This document shows, one piece after another, positions 4,830-12,107 of a stretch of DNA of 12,107 nt (its first letter is position 1; every line of letters starts with the position of its first letter). The stretch spans positions 1 to 12,107 of the forward strand of contig NZ_AP023422.1 in assembly GCF_018408705.1 (NCBI RefSeq). Reading direction: 5' to 3'. The position numbers were made by a program, and so were the translations under genes. The DNA comes from Pusillibacter faecalis (GTDB lineage: Bacteria > Bacillota > Clostridia > Oscillospirales > Oscillospiraceae). A model generated the notes under the pieces. The model was not told where the DNA came from. It ran no database searches and saw only the letters and a program-made list of their open reading frames with translations.

Positions 4830-6134
4830 TCACAGGCTCATGTCACCCCAGGAATGGCCTTTCTCTCGCTGCTGTTCCTGCCGGTAGGACTGATGCTCCG
4901 GCAGCAGATCCCGCGCCTTATCGACGAGGTCAAGAAGCTGCTTCGGCAGGTGCCGCTCCAGCATATCCAGCACCCGGTCGATGCCCTCCAGCAGCCGGTC
5001 GGAAAAGCTCCGTTCTTCCTCCAGCGCCTCTTTCAGTTCCATGTTCTCATACCGGAGTCGTTCAAGCTGGTTCTGTTTTGCCGCAGCTTCCATCCGATCC
5101 ATGATAGACGGAACCTTTTTTTGCAGCTCGGCCTTGTCTTTTCTCAGCGCAGCATTTTCCTTTTTCAGCTCCACATTTTCCTGCTTCGACGCTGCGCCGC
5201 TCATGGCCGCAGCCTTGAGTTCCCTGATCTGCTCCACCGTAACGCCCTTGACAGCTCCTGTGAGCGTTTTTTCCGGTCGGATAGCATCAAAGTCCACCCG
5301 CACCCGTTCTGCGGCCTTCAGCGCCGCAGAAGCGCCGGAGAGCGACTTGATTTCCCGCTTCAGCTCCGTCCTCTGCTCCTGCAGGTCTGTCAGCTCCTGC
5401 GTGGATGCCACCGTCTGCTCTTGCACGGCCTCGGCCTCCTGTATCGCCGCCCGGTACTCCGGCAAGTCCATGTGCCGCCGGTTGCTGCCAAGAGAAATGA
5501 TTTCAAATTCGTGCTGCTGGGCGATCTCTGTCAGCATGTCCTTCTCCCGATCCATCCAAGCCTTCCATTCGGTCTGTTTCCGGCCAAGCCCGGTAAATCC
5601 CTGCTGCTTGAGCGCCTGCTTCATGGACACCCTCGTAGACAGGCCCCGCGTCTGCTCCGTTGCCACCGGGATATAGTCTACATGAAGGTGCGGCGTGGCC
5701 TCGTCCATATGCAGCACCATGTTGAACACCCGGAGATGGGGGTTGCGCTCCTGAAAGGTTTTTGCGAACTCCGTCAGCGCCTCGGCTGCCCGCCGGCCAC
5801 CCTCCGAGCCGCAGCCGCAGTCGCTGAGATTTCCGATCTGGAAGATGGCCTCATGGAACAGCTTCTCTTGCTTACTCTGCCGGATATGCTCGTAATAGTC
5901 CGGGATCTTATCTCTGGTCTTTTTCTTCCCGGCGTTGTAGATCTCCAGCGCCGCGTCAAACAGCTCGTGATAGACCTGCTTCAGATCCTCGTTGACAAAG
6001 ACGATGTTCTGCCCCGACCGGTCGCGGTCTACATTGGCCGCTGTAAACTCCCGGTTGTTATGCCGGATACTACCCTGTCCCATCATGCCAGAAATGGTTG
6101 TGCCGATACCGCTCACCCGTCCTTTCTTCTGCAC
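4830..6134 (-). CDS. mob: MobV-family relaxase (Mob/Pre), 434 aa
   Basis: This protein nicks oriT and pilots the plasmid strand into a recipient using a helper element's mating pore. Motif I is HNNR (25-28) followed by N34-x-D36. The catalytic histidine motif HMDEATPHLH (142-151), followed by VDYIP, is the MobV signature. Residues about 225-265 and 315-380 are heptad-rich coiled coils (ELTDLQEQRTELKREIKSL; ENVELKKENAALRKDKAEL), usual for the C-terminal half of the family. Length is normal and no motif is missing. The start is a GTG with a weak ribosome binding site, 21 nt from the predicted transcript start. A GTG six codons later is an alternative. This is the only uninterrupted copy in the window; it spans the junction at 6053/6054, which shows that the two units are seamlessly joined. 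Confidence 0.94.
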   Translation of the reverse strand: MQKKGRVSGIGTTISGMMGQGSIRHNNREFTAANVDRDRSGQNIVFVNEDLKQVYHELFDAALEIYNAGKKKTRDKIPDYYEHIRQSKQEKLFHEAIFQIGNLSDCGCGSEGGRRAAEALTEFAKTFQERNPHLRVFNMVLHMDEATPHLHVDYIPVATEQTRGLSTRVSMKQALKQQGFTGLGRKQTEWKAWMDREKDMLTEIAQQHEFEIISLGSNRRHMDLPEYRAAIQEAEAVQEQTVASTQELTDLQEQRTELKREIKSLSGASAALKAAERVRVDFDAIRPEKTLTGAVKGVTVEQIRELKAAAMSGAASKQENVELKKENAALRKDKAELQKKVPSIMDRMEAAAKQNQLERLRYENMELKEALEEERSFSDRLLEGIDRVLDMLERHLPKQLLDLVDKARDLLPEHQSYRQEQQREKGHSWGDMSL

Positions 6135-6161
6135 CGTTTTCCCGTATTTTATCTTGCTCCC

Positions 6162-6190
6162 ATTTTACCATACAGCTACCGATAAGGCAA
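6162..6190 (-). promoter_or_regulatory. mob promoter, copy 2 position
   Basis: Same TTGCCT-17-TAAAAT arrangement as at 109-137. This one directly precedes the mob gene that is uninterrupted in the window (start at 6134). Confidence 0.6.
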
Positions 6191-6197
6191 CCTCTTT

Positions 6198-6280
6198 GTT
6201 ACTTTCTGGTGAGAAAGTAACGCAAAAGCACTTTCACACCGCCGCCCTTTATGGGCTGGCAGTATGAAAGTGCTTTTGCG
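6198..6280. other. oriT: Candidate oriT hairpins, copy 2
   Basis: This repeats both inverted repeats of the candidate origin: 10-bp arms at 6198-6207/6212-6221 and 16-bp arms at 6221-6236/6265-6280, with GTGTG on the minus strand at 6239-6235. Two oriT copies in direct orientation on one molecule would let MobV resolve the dimer during transfer, if the dimer is real. Confidence 0.55.
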
Positions 6281-6405
6281 CGCTTCCGCGTGGACTGCTG
6301 GAGCTGGCTGCGTCTATCGGTCGCTTGTGCTGCCGGTCATGCGCTGCCTCTGCCTCCAGCAAGGGACACTCATTATCAGGCCCGAGTCATTTTAGCAAAA
6401 TTATC

Positions 6406-6434
6406 TTGCCATTATCATCGATTTTTAGTATAAT
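6406..6434 (+). promoter_or_regulatory. Cargo promoter, copy 2
   Basis: TTGCCA-17-TATAAT, unchanged from copy 1, about 36 bp upstream of the second mini-ORF. Confidence 0.75.
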
Positions 6435-6470
6435 TTGTTTAAATCCCATCCACAGAAAGAGGTGATTCCC

Positions 6471-6515
6471 ATGGGCCGATATACTCAGTTTAAGCATACC
6501 TGCCCACCAAAGTAA
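6471..6515 (+). CDS. 14-codon mini-ORF, copy 2
   Basis: Identical peptide, ribosome binding site and stop-adjacent AAGGAGG as the copy at 418. The duplicate adds no independent evolutionary evidence for translation because the whole unit is duplicated. Confidence 0.5.
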   Translation: MGRYTQFKHTCPPK

Positions 6516-6529
6516 AAGGAGGTCTTTAC

Positions 6530-7489
6530 ATGAAAAAATCCTTATCGATTATTCTTTCTCTCGCTATGGTCTGCACTATGTCTGCTACCGCTTTTGCAGC
6601 CGACAGTTCAACTGACTTATCTGCTATCGCAGACGCAACAATTCAAGTTACGCAAACAACCAGTGAAAGTGGAGCAATTACGAACACCTTTAATAATTTG
6701 GACGACTTTGTGAATGCTGTGCACACTGCAAATCCTGCCATTTCTGATTACGAAATTGCAACTTATATTTTGGACTACACCGGTCAAGAGTACCAAGATT
6801 TACCCGAAGAAGAAATTCTTTCTTTCCTCACCTATGATAACATCAGCACTTCATCTTCTTATGTACGAGTTGATGATGAAGGAAACACCATCGTTTCCAA
6901 TTTTGACGCTATTCCTTTAGCCGATTGGACATCAGATGATGGATATATGAAAATCACTACAAATTACAGTTACATCAAAACTGTTGGCCGTGAGAAATAC
7001 TATTCCGTATGGGCAAGGGGAACATGGCAAGAATATCCTGCTATTGCATTGCAAGACGCCTTTGTTTTGGGCACTTCTGGAACTTTCGATGACAGTTATA
7101 GTGAATATGGTTCTGTTTCTCAAACTTTCACCTGTACCAGCGGCTGCACACAAAAAACATACAAAAATCGAAGTGTATCAAGTTCCAACACCATCGATGA
7201 AGATTTAAGCTTTGACTATGAACGATTTATTCCTGTAATGCACTTTGTTCCAATTTCTCCAAGATGTGATTATTGCACCGGTGGTGCAAGGGACTATTAC
7301 TTCAGTGCATACATTCGCTACGGCATGATTGCCGATGAAAGCGTAAATATCCAAGCTGGATACGCACACAAGACCATTGGTTTCGGCGATATTAGCGTTG
7401 GAATTGATGTAAACGGCACACCAAGTTTCTCCGCCAGCGTAGCTACCGTAGTCCCTTACGTTGCAAGAGCTGTCACCGTTACCTACTAA
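6530..7489 (+). CDS. Secreted protein of unknown function, copy 2
   Basis: All 319 residues match copy 1, including the signal peptide with its A-F-A cleavage site and the two cysteine pairs. There are no frameshifts. Function is unassigned, as for copy 1. Confidence 0.85.
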   Translation: MKKSLSIILSLAMVCTMSATAFAADSSTDLSAIADATIQVTQTTSESGAITNTFNNLDDFVNAVHTANPAISDYEIATYILDYTGQEYQDLPEEEILSFLTYDNISTSSSYVRVDDEGNTIVSNFDAIPLADWTSDDGYMKITTNYSYIKTVGREKYYSVWARGTWQEYPAIALQDAFVLGTSGTFDDSYSEYGSVSQTFTCTSGCTQKTYKNRSVSSSNTIDEDLSFDYERFIPVMHFVPISPRCDYCTGGARDYYFSAYIRYGMIADESVNIQAGYAHKTIGFGDISVGIDVNGTPSFSASVATVVPYVARAVTVTY

Positions 7490-7508
7490 AATAAAAGCGT
7501 GACCTAAC

Positions 7509-7542
7509 AAAAAAGCTGCAGAGGCTTCTCTGCAGCTTTTTT
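7509..7542. terminator. Bidirectional terminator, copy 2
   Basis: Same 15-bp stem, GCTT loop and A6/T6 flanks as at 1456-1489, between the second secreted-protein gene and the second small membrane-protein gene. Confidence 0.92.
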
Positions 7543-7690
7543 ACTCGTCTTTTTTCATTCTTTTTAGAATGAAAAAACCCATAACCGTTATTGCAACAAT
7601 AGCTCCCGCATCCGGCCAATTCATAACCGCTCCCATTGTTGCGCCCAAATAGCCTGCAATAAATGTTATAATAGCCGCAATAAATTCCAT
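7541..7690 (-). CDS. Small two-helix membrane protein, copy 2
   Basis: The same 49 codons, AAGGTG ribosome binding site and terminator-overlapping stop as the copy at 1488-1637. Last gene of the second leftward operon. Confidence 0.72.
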   Translation of the reverse strand: MEFIAAIITFIAGYLGATMGAVMNWPDAGAIVAITVMGFFILKRMKKDE

Positions 7691-7706
7691 TGTTACACCT
7701 TCATTT

Positions 7707-8201
7707 CTATTTTCTAAAAATCTTACTCCAAAAACTCTTAGGTCGTTCCAGCTCTACCGAAGCAACAGCACATCCAACCTCACTAGAAAGACGCTGCTGG
7801 TGCATCGTTCCGGCATGAAGTGCCTGCGCTGCCTGCACCGTCTGCTGTGCGGCGGTCAGCGCGTCAGTGAGCCGGGTAATGGTCTTAGCCTGCTGCTCGA
7901 TCTGCCGGTCTTTCACTTCAAGCTGCCCTTGTAGCGTGTCGATGGTGGCCCGTAAAACGCAAACTAAATCGCCAACTTCGTGGTTTTCGGTTTGCGTTTT
8001 AGTTTGCGATTGGTTTTCGATTTCAGTTTTCGTTTTTTCAAAAAAAGCCTGTTTTATCAACGCTTCTTGTTGTTCATCAATCGCAAACTGGTTTCCGTTT
8101 TTTCGCAAACCTGATCGCAAACCAAGGTTTGCGATTTGCTTACTTACCGCTGTCTTTGATACCCCTATCTCGTCGGCTATCTGCCGGATCGTTTTTGCCA
8201 C
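7707..8201 (-). CDS. HTH/DUF536-like plasmid protein, copy 2
   Basis: Residue-for-residue the same as the copy at 1654-2148: N-terminal HTH, Q/T/K/E linker, coiled coil, FWSKIFRK tail and GTG start. It also carries the internal motif cluster. Confidence 0.8.
   Translation of the reverse strand: MAKTIRQIADEIGVSKTAVSKQIANLGLRSGLRKNGNQFAIDEQQEALIKQAFFEKTKTEIENQSQTKTQTENHEVGDLVCVLRATIDTLQGQLEVKDRQIEQQAKTITRLTDALTAAQQTVQAAQALHAGTMHQQRLSSEVGCAVASVELERPKSFWSKIFRK
7957..8134. repeat. Iteron-like WCGCAAACY cluster, copy 2
   Basis: The same seven motifs with the same spacing and orientation as at 1904-2081, giving 14 sites on the dimer. If they are Rep-binding iterons, a dimer would carry two origins. 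Confidence 0.65.
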
Positions 8202-8229
8202 CGTATCACCACGCTCTCCCTCTCATTTT

Positions 8230-8502
8230 TCAGAACAAGTCACTATGCGTTCCCGTTCTGGTCAAGCAGAGAACAAGCTCATCATTCTTGATTTCATAGA
8301 TCAAAAGCCAGTCCGGAGTTATATGGCATTCCCTGCACCCGATATAATCTCCGGACAAGTTATGATCCCGATATATCTCCGGCAGCGGCTTTTGTTCCGC
8401 CAAAATACTAATTACTTCCTCCAGCAGCCGCACGTCATAGCCTCTCCGGACAATTCTCTTATAGTCCTTCTTAAAGGCCGTCTGATACTTAATCGTCAGC
8501 AT
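8230..8502 (-). CDS. yafQ: YafQ-family toxin, copy 2
   Basis: Same 90 residues as copy 1, with H47, H60, D64, W65 and H86 retained and the same 14-bp overlap with the antitoxin gene. Confidence 0.93.
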   Translation of the reverse strand: MLTIKYQTAFKKDYKRIVRRGYDVRLLEEVISILAEQKPLPEIYRDHNLSGDYIGCRECHITPDWLLIYEIKNDELVLCLTRTGTHSDLF

Positions 8503-8761
8503 TCAGATCCTCCATCAGCTCTTTTACGGAGGAAAAAGCCCTGCTCATTCCAATCCCATTCTCTACGTCCTCGATTGCTTTTCTCGTGACAGCATTCGGC
8601 ACTTCGCCGCTGATCTCAAAGGGAATACGATACTCACGCACCGCCTTTTTTGCAAAAACATTGAAAGCGGTTGTCATCGTCATTCCCATATCAGCGCAAA
8701 AAGCCTCAAACTGCATCTTCAAGTCAGTATCCATGCGGATATTGATATTCGTGCTTGCCAT
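8489..8761 (-). CDS. dinJ: RelB/DinJ-family antitoxin, copy 2
   Basis: Same 90 residues as copy 1: ribbon-helix-helix N-terminus and toxin-binding tail. First gene of the second leftward operon. Confidence 0.93.
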   Translation of the reverse strand: MASTNINIRMDTDLKMQFEAFCADMGMTMTTAFNVFAKKAVREYRIPFEISGEVPNAVTRKAIEDVENGIGMSRAFSSVKELMEDLNADD

Positions 8762-8793
8762 AATTTCAGCCCCTTTCTTCCTTTAGTATTTCT

Positions 8794-8822
8794 ATTGTAT
8801 TCGATTTTATTTACATTGTCAA
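8794..8822 (-). promoter_or_regulatory. Toxin-antitoxin promoter, copy 2
   Basis: TTGACA-17-TACAAT on the minus strand, unchanged from copy 1, serving the second antitoxin-toxin-DUF536-membrane protein operon. Confidence 0.75.
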
Positions 8823-8994
8823 TATCATTCCTCGGTTCCCACCTGCAATGCTGCCCTCGCCGTATTGCGGACGCATAGAAGGAGAAAAAGCCTCTTTGTC
8901 GCCCCTCTGGGCCGCTTTTCAGAGCGGGTCAGCATCTCTACCCTCAGCGCACCGCAAACGCCGTCCTGCGGGGATAAAGGCCCCCAAATAGCCC

Positions 8995-10497
8995 CTAATC
9001 TCCGTCCTTTTTCAAAGCCTCCACCAGCAAATCGCTCAGTGCCTGGGACGGCCGGACTCTGGCGACCATGTGACCATCCTCCTGCCACACCGCAGGCGGC
9101 TCACTGTCCCACCATTTGTAGACCGTTGGCTTGCTCAGACCAGTATCTCGGATACAGTCCGCCTTGCGCCCTTCCGGGTGCTGCTGCCGCCACCTATAGA
9201 CCTCCCATTCCGCATTATGCCTGCCGTTTCCATCTCTCCAATCCTTTTTTCCCTTTTGCCGAACCCCAATATCCCTAATGGCCCTTGCAATCTCCAAATG
9301 GTCTTTTTGCTTGCGCCAATTCCGCTTATTGACCGGCATAGTCAGACCAGATATCTTTGCAATATCATCCCTCGGAAAAGTCACATAGTCCTCATTGAAC
9401 ATCTCCAGAGCACACACCACATCGTCCTTCGTAAAGCGGTTGATGTCCTCCACGCTCATATCGTCGTATGGCTTAATCAGCGCGAAAGCGTCATGGCGCA
9501 GCTCTTCTTCGTCTATGCCGCACTTTTTGGCATAGATGGCAAGCGTCATAATCCCGTAGAACCGATGGCCCACACGGATCTCGTCGGCGATCCGATGCAG
9601 CCACCAGTCATAGAGATCCCGCTTCACCGTCCAGCGCCCCCGACGTTCCTTCTTCACCACCCGGCGCTCATACCAGTCTGGGTACTTCTCTTTTGCCTCG
9701 GCCAGTGACAGGCGGCTCTTTCGCATGAGCGCCTGTATGCGCTGCTGCTCACCGTTGCTGTCTGGGATATAGTCAAACAGCTTCTCCAGCTCCACCGCAC
9801 CGCCATACCGATAGGCCACCACGGGATATTCCTTTCCCAGCTTTGTGCCGGTTCCCACCACACGGAAGCCCTGCAAAATACCCTGCATCTGCGGCTCACG
9901 GATGGACGAGGTAAACCTGTTCCAGATCTGCCGGGTGAGAGCGTATTTCAGCTCTTTCAAAATCTTCTGATTGTGCGGGTACATAGGGATCGGCTCGGTC
10001 AGCACATAATACAGATGCAGCCCCGTCCCGCTGTTTACCACGAAGGTAGCCTTGGGAATAATGTCCTTGTTCATCTGATGCAGCGTGTCACGGAGCTGCG
10101 GCATACCCACGCCGTCCAGATCGAACACCATCGCATAGAGATACCGTGCGTTTTTCCCATTTCGCTTCCGACCGAAATACGAAATCGGGGACATGATCGT
10201 AAACTCCGTGTCCTTGATGTCCTCCAGCTCTTTCAGTTCATCTGTGATCACATGACGGTGGGCTTTGCCGTCTCCCTGGATCTCCAGCGCAACACCGTTT
10301 TTCGGTGGTACCACCAGAGCGATACCATTTCCCTTGGCATCCTCAAAGTGACCTCTGCGCTCAAACGATCCCTCAGGGAAAATCTCCCGGTAAAACTCAA
10401 ACGGCTCCACCGGCTCCAGATACTTTCCGAGATGGGCGTTCTTCTCCCGGTAAAGCGCCCGCTGCCGCTCCAGCGCAGCCTGCTGATTCATCGTCAT
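8995..10497 (-). CDS. rep: AEP-type replication protein, copy 2
   Basis: The 500-residue protein from the GGAGG-supported ATG is the same as copy 1. The A-run changes at 10521-10526 and 10532-10535 lie upstream of this start. They alter only the hypothetical 44-codon extension, which stays open because +1 and -1 cancel (FLLLLFSF instead of FLFASFSF). Confidence 0.83.
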   Translation of the reverse strand: MTMNQQAALERQRALYREKNAHLGKYLEPVEPFEFYREIFPEGSFERRGHFEDAKGNGIALVVPPKNGVALEIQGDGKAHRHVITDELKELEDIKDTEFTIMSPISYFGRKRNGKNARYLYAMVFDLDGVGMPQLRDTLHQMNKDIIPKATFVVNSGTGLHLYYVLTEPIPMYPHNQKILKELKYALTRQIWNRFTSSIREPQMQGILQGFRVVGTGTKLGKEYPVVAYRYGGAVELEKLFDYIPDSNGEQQRIQALMRKSRLSLAEAKEKYPDWYERRVVKKERRGRWTVKRDLYDWWLHRIADEIRVGHRFYGIMTLAIYAKKCGIDEEELRHDAFALIKPYDDMSVEDINRFTKDDVVCALEMFNEDYVTFPRDDIAKISGLTMPVNKRNWRKQKDHLEIARAIRDIGVRQKGKKDWRDGNGRHNAEWEVYRWRQQHPEGRKADCIRDTGLSKPTVYKWWDSEPPAVWQEDGHMVARVRPSQALSDLLVEALKKDGD

Positions 10498-10833
10498 AAA
10501 ATACCTCCAGTCCAGAAAAGAAAAAAGAAGCAAAAGAAAAGTCCGCTGCGGCGGGACCCGCCTGCGGGCGGGAAGGGGGGAAGGGGGAGCCAAAGAGCTT
10601 CCCCTGCGGGGCCTTAAAGAGAAAGTCACCTCCCCCTTTCCCCCTCGCTGAGGGGCATGGAAATGATGGAAAACCCGTTGGGTTTACCACATTCCCACAC
10701 CCCTCAGCACACCCCCATTTCCCCTCCGACTTTCTCCCGATCCAGAGAGAAAATTTTCTTTCGTCTTTTTGAGCCAGAGGCTCTTAGGGGGGCATATATT
10801 ATCAATATATTTTTTTTTACCTTTTCACCTGTC

Positions 10834-10862
10834 ATTATAGCCTGTCCGAAAGGCGTTTGCAA
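10834..10862 (-). promoter_or_regulatory. rep promoter, copy 2
   Basis: TTGCAA-17-TATAAT on the minus strand, embedded in the second copy of the inverted repeat (10837-10881). Confidence 0.6.
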
Positions 10863-10881
10863 GGGCCTTCGGACAGGCTAT
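10837..10881. repeat. 14-bp inverted repeat between mob and rep, copy 2
   Basis: Same arms and loop as 4783-4827, directly after the second mob stop codon. Confidence 0.8.
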
Positions 10882-10883
10882 TT

Positions 10884-12107
10884 TCACAGGCTCATGTCAC
10901 CCCAGGAATGGCCTTTCTCTCGCTGCTGTTCCTGCCGGTAGGACTGATGCTCCGGCAGCAGATCCCGCGCCTTATCGACGAGGTCAAGAAGCTGCTTCGG
11001 CAGGTGCCGCTCCAGCATATCCAGCACCCGGTCGATGCCCTCCAGCAGCCGGTCGGAAAAGCTCCGTTCTTCCTCCAGCGCCTCTTTCAGTTCCATGTTC
11101 TCATACCGGAGTCGTTCAAGCTGGTTCTGTTTTGCCGCAGCTTCCATCCGATCCATGATAGACGGAACCTTTTTTTGCAGCTCGGCCTTGTCTTTTCTCA
11201 GCGCAGCATTTTCCTTTTTCAGCTCCACATTTTCCTGCTTCGACGCTGCGCCGCTCATGGCCGCAGCCTTGAGTTCCCTGATCTGCTCCACCGTAACGCC
11301 CTTGACAGCTCCTGTGAGCGTTTTTTCCGGTCGGATAGCATCAAAGTCCACCCGCACCCGTTCTGCGGCCTTCAGCGCCGCAGAAGCGCCGGAGAGCGAC
11401 TTGATTTCCCGCTTCAGCTCCGTCCTCTGCTCCTGCAGGTCTGTCAGCTCCTGCGTGGATGCCACCGTCTGCTCTTGCACGGCCTCGGCCTCCTGTATCG
11501 CCGCCCGGTACTCCGGCAAGTCCATGTGCCGCCGGTTGCTGCCAAGAGAAATGATTTCAAATTCGTGCTGCTGGGCGATCTCTGTCAGCATGTCCTTCTC
11601 CCGATCCATCCAAGCCTTCCATTCGGTCTGTTTCCGGCCAAGCCCGGTAAATCCCTGCTGCTTGAGCGCCTGCTTCATGGACACCCTCGTAGACAGGCCC
11701 CGCGTCTGCTCCGTTGCCACCGGGATATAGTCTACATGAAGGTGCGGCGTGGCCTCGTCCATATGCAGCACCATGTTGAACACCCGGAGATGGGGGTTGC
11801 GCTCCTGAAAGGTTTTTGCGAACTCCGTCAGCGCCTCGGCTGCCCGCCGGCCACCCTCCGAGCCGCAGCCGCAGTCGCTGAGATTTCCGATCTGGAAGAT
11901 GGCCTCATGGAACAGCTTCTCTTGCTTACTCTGCCGGATATGCTCGTAATAGTCCGGGATCTTATCTCTGGTCTTTTTCTTCCCGGCGTTGTAGATCTCC
12001 AGCGCCGCGTCAAACAGCTCGTGATAGACCTGCTTCAGATCCTCGTTGACAAAGACGATGTTCTGCCCCGACCGGTCGCGGTCTACATTGGCCGCTGTAA
12101 ACTCCCG
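10884..12107 (-). CDS. mob: MobV relaxase, residues 28-434 (start lies at 1-81 across the circle)
   Basis: This piece begins at R28 of motif I and runs to the normal C-terminus, including the HMDEATPHLH catalytic motif and the coiled coils. It is open to the window edge. The missing 27 residues are encoded at 1-81 in the right frame, so the gene is cut by the linear representation, not truncated. Confidence 0.9.
   Translation of the reverse strand, partial: REFTAANVDRDRSGQNIVFVNEDLKQVYHELFDAALEIYNAGKKKTRDKIPDYYEHIRQSKQEKLFHEAIFQIGNLSDCGCGSEGGRRAAEALTEFAKTFQERNPHLRVFNMVLHMDEATPHLHVDYIPVATEQTRGLSTRVSMKQALKQQGFTGLGRKQTEWKAWMDREKDMLTEIAQQHEFEIISLGSNRRHMDLPEYRAAIQEAEAVQEQTVASTQELTDLQEQRTELKREIKSLSGASAALKAAERVRVDFDAIRPEKTLTGAVKGVTVEQIRELKAAAMSGAASKQENVELKKENAALRKDKAELQKKVPSIMDRMEAAAKQNQLERLRYENMELKEALEEERSFSDRLLEGIDRVLDMLERHLPKQLLDLVDKARDLLPEHQSYRQEQQREKGHSWGDMSL

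Larger units (their letters stand above)
1..6053. repeat. Plasmid unit, copy 1 of a head-to-tail dimer
   Basis: Every base block read here recurs in the same order and orientation starting at 6054. The unit is 6053 bp and its last bases run straight into the first bases of copy 2. All protein predictions in the two copies are identical. The differences found are A5 at 4468-4472 (A6 in copy 2), A5 at 4478-4482 (A4) and T8 at 4757-4764 (T9). No insertion sequence, target-site duplication or other boundary marks the junction. It lies inside an intact mob gene, as expected for a circle opened at an arbitrary point. Confidence 0.97.
10498..10883 (-). promoter_or_regulatory. rep leader, copy 2 (gene-free region)
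   Basis: Same stems and palindromes as 4445-4829 and no supported gene. All three inter-copy differences fall in this leader: A6 at 10521-10526, A4 at 10532-10535 and T9 at 10810-10818. It is the most homopolymer-rich part of the unit. Confidence 0.5.
6054..12107. repeat. Plasmid unit, copy 2 of a head-to-tail dimer
   Basis: This is the second full unit, 6054 bp, one base longer because of the T9 run at 10810-10818. The A-runs at 10521-10526 (A6) and 10532-10535 (A4) cancel each other. Its right end joins the left end of the window in frame through mob, so the whole window behaves as a closed circle. Whether the dimer is a real multimer or an assembly of a monomer read twice cannot be told from the sequence. 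Confidence 0.97.

Noticed and set aside
6040..6070. Transposon or insertion junction between the two copies
   Set aside because: The junction lies inside an intact mob gene with no terminal inverted repeats, target duplication or transposase; plain head-to-tail joining explains it.
4716..6185. 489-codon plus-strand ORF opposite mob, and a 231-codon Ser-rich ORF at 4981-5676
   Set aside because: Both are antisense shadows of the mob coiled-coil region. Their composition (Leu/Arg- or Ser-rich) and lack of a ribosome binding site or promoter argue against real genes, while mob carries full family motifs.

Overview
The window is one small plasmid read almost exactly twice. Bases 1-6053 and 6054-12107 are head-to-tail copies of the same ~6.05 kb unit. 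The only differences I could find are three homopolymer-length changes: A5/A6 and A5/A4 in the rep leader, and T8/T9 in the AT-rich block before the rep promoter. The last base runs directly into the first, and the mob gene cut by the window edges is whole across the join and whole again at the internal copy junction. The simplest reading is a circular ~6.05 kb mobilizable plasmid present, or assembled, as a dimer. AGGAGG-type ribosome binding sites, sigma-A-like promoters and the protein families (MobV relaxase, AEP-type Rep, DUF536-like protein, RelB/YafQ) point to a low- to mid-GC Firmicute. A gut clostridial (Oscillospiraceae/Lachnospiraceae-like) host is my guess from the overall style, not proven.

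Layout of one unit, copy 1 coordinates. (a) 82-417: intergenic control region with a leftward mob promoter, two nested hairpins (candidate oriT) and a rightward promoter for the cargo. (b) 418-1436 (+): a 14-codon mini-ORF, then a 319-aa exported protein of unknown function, ending at a bidirectional terminator (1456-1489). (c) 2769-1488 (-): one apparent operon of RelB/DinJ-like antitoxin, YafQ-like toxin, a HTH/DUF536-like plasmid protein and a 49-aa two-helix membrane protein converging on the same terminator. (d) 4444-2942 (-): a 500-aa replication protein with an archaeo-eukaryotic primase (AEP) core and C-terminal HTH. (e) 4445-4829: long structured rep leader with a sigma-A-like promoter inside a large hairpin. 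(f) 6134-4830 (-): MobV relaxase. Copy 2 repeats all of this at +6053, or +6054 beyond the T-run; its mob gene wraps to bases 1-81.

Together these give an economical plasmid: AEP-Rep for replication, MobV plus oriT for mobilization by a helper, a toxin-antitoxin pair driving a stability operon, and one visibly more AT-rich cargo cassette encoding a secreted protein. The two least explained parts are the cargo cassette (mini-ORF, exported protein and convergent small membrane protein) and a cluster of seven WCGCAAACY motifs inside the DUF536-like gene. Those motifs look like iterons or protein-binding sites embedded in coding DNA.
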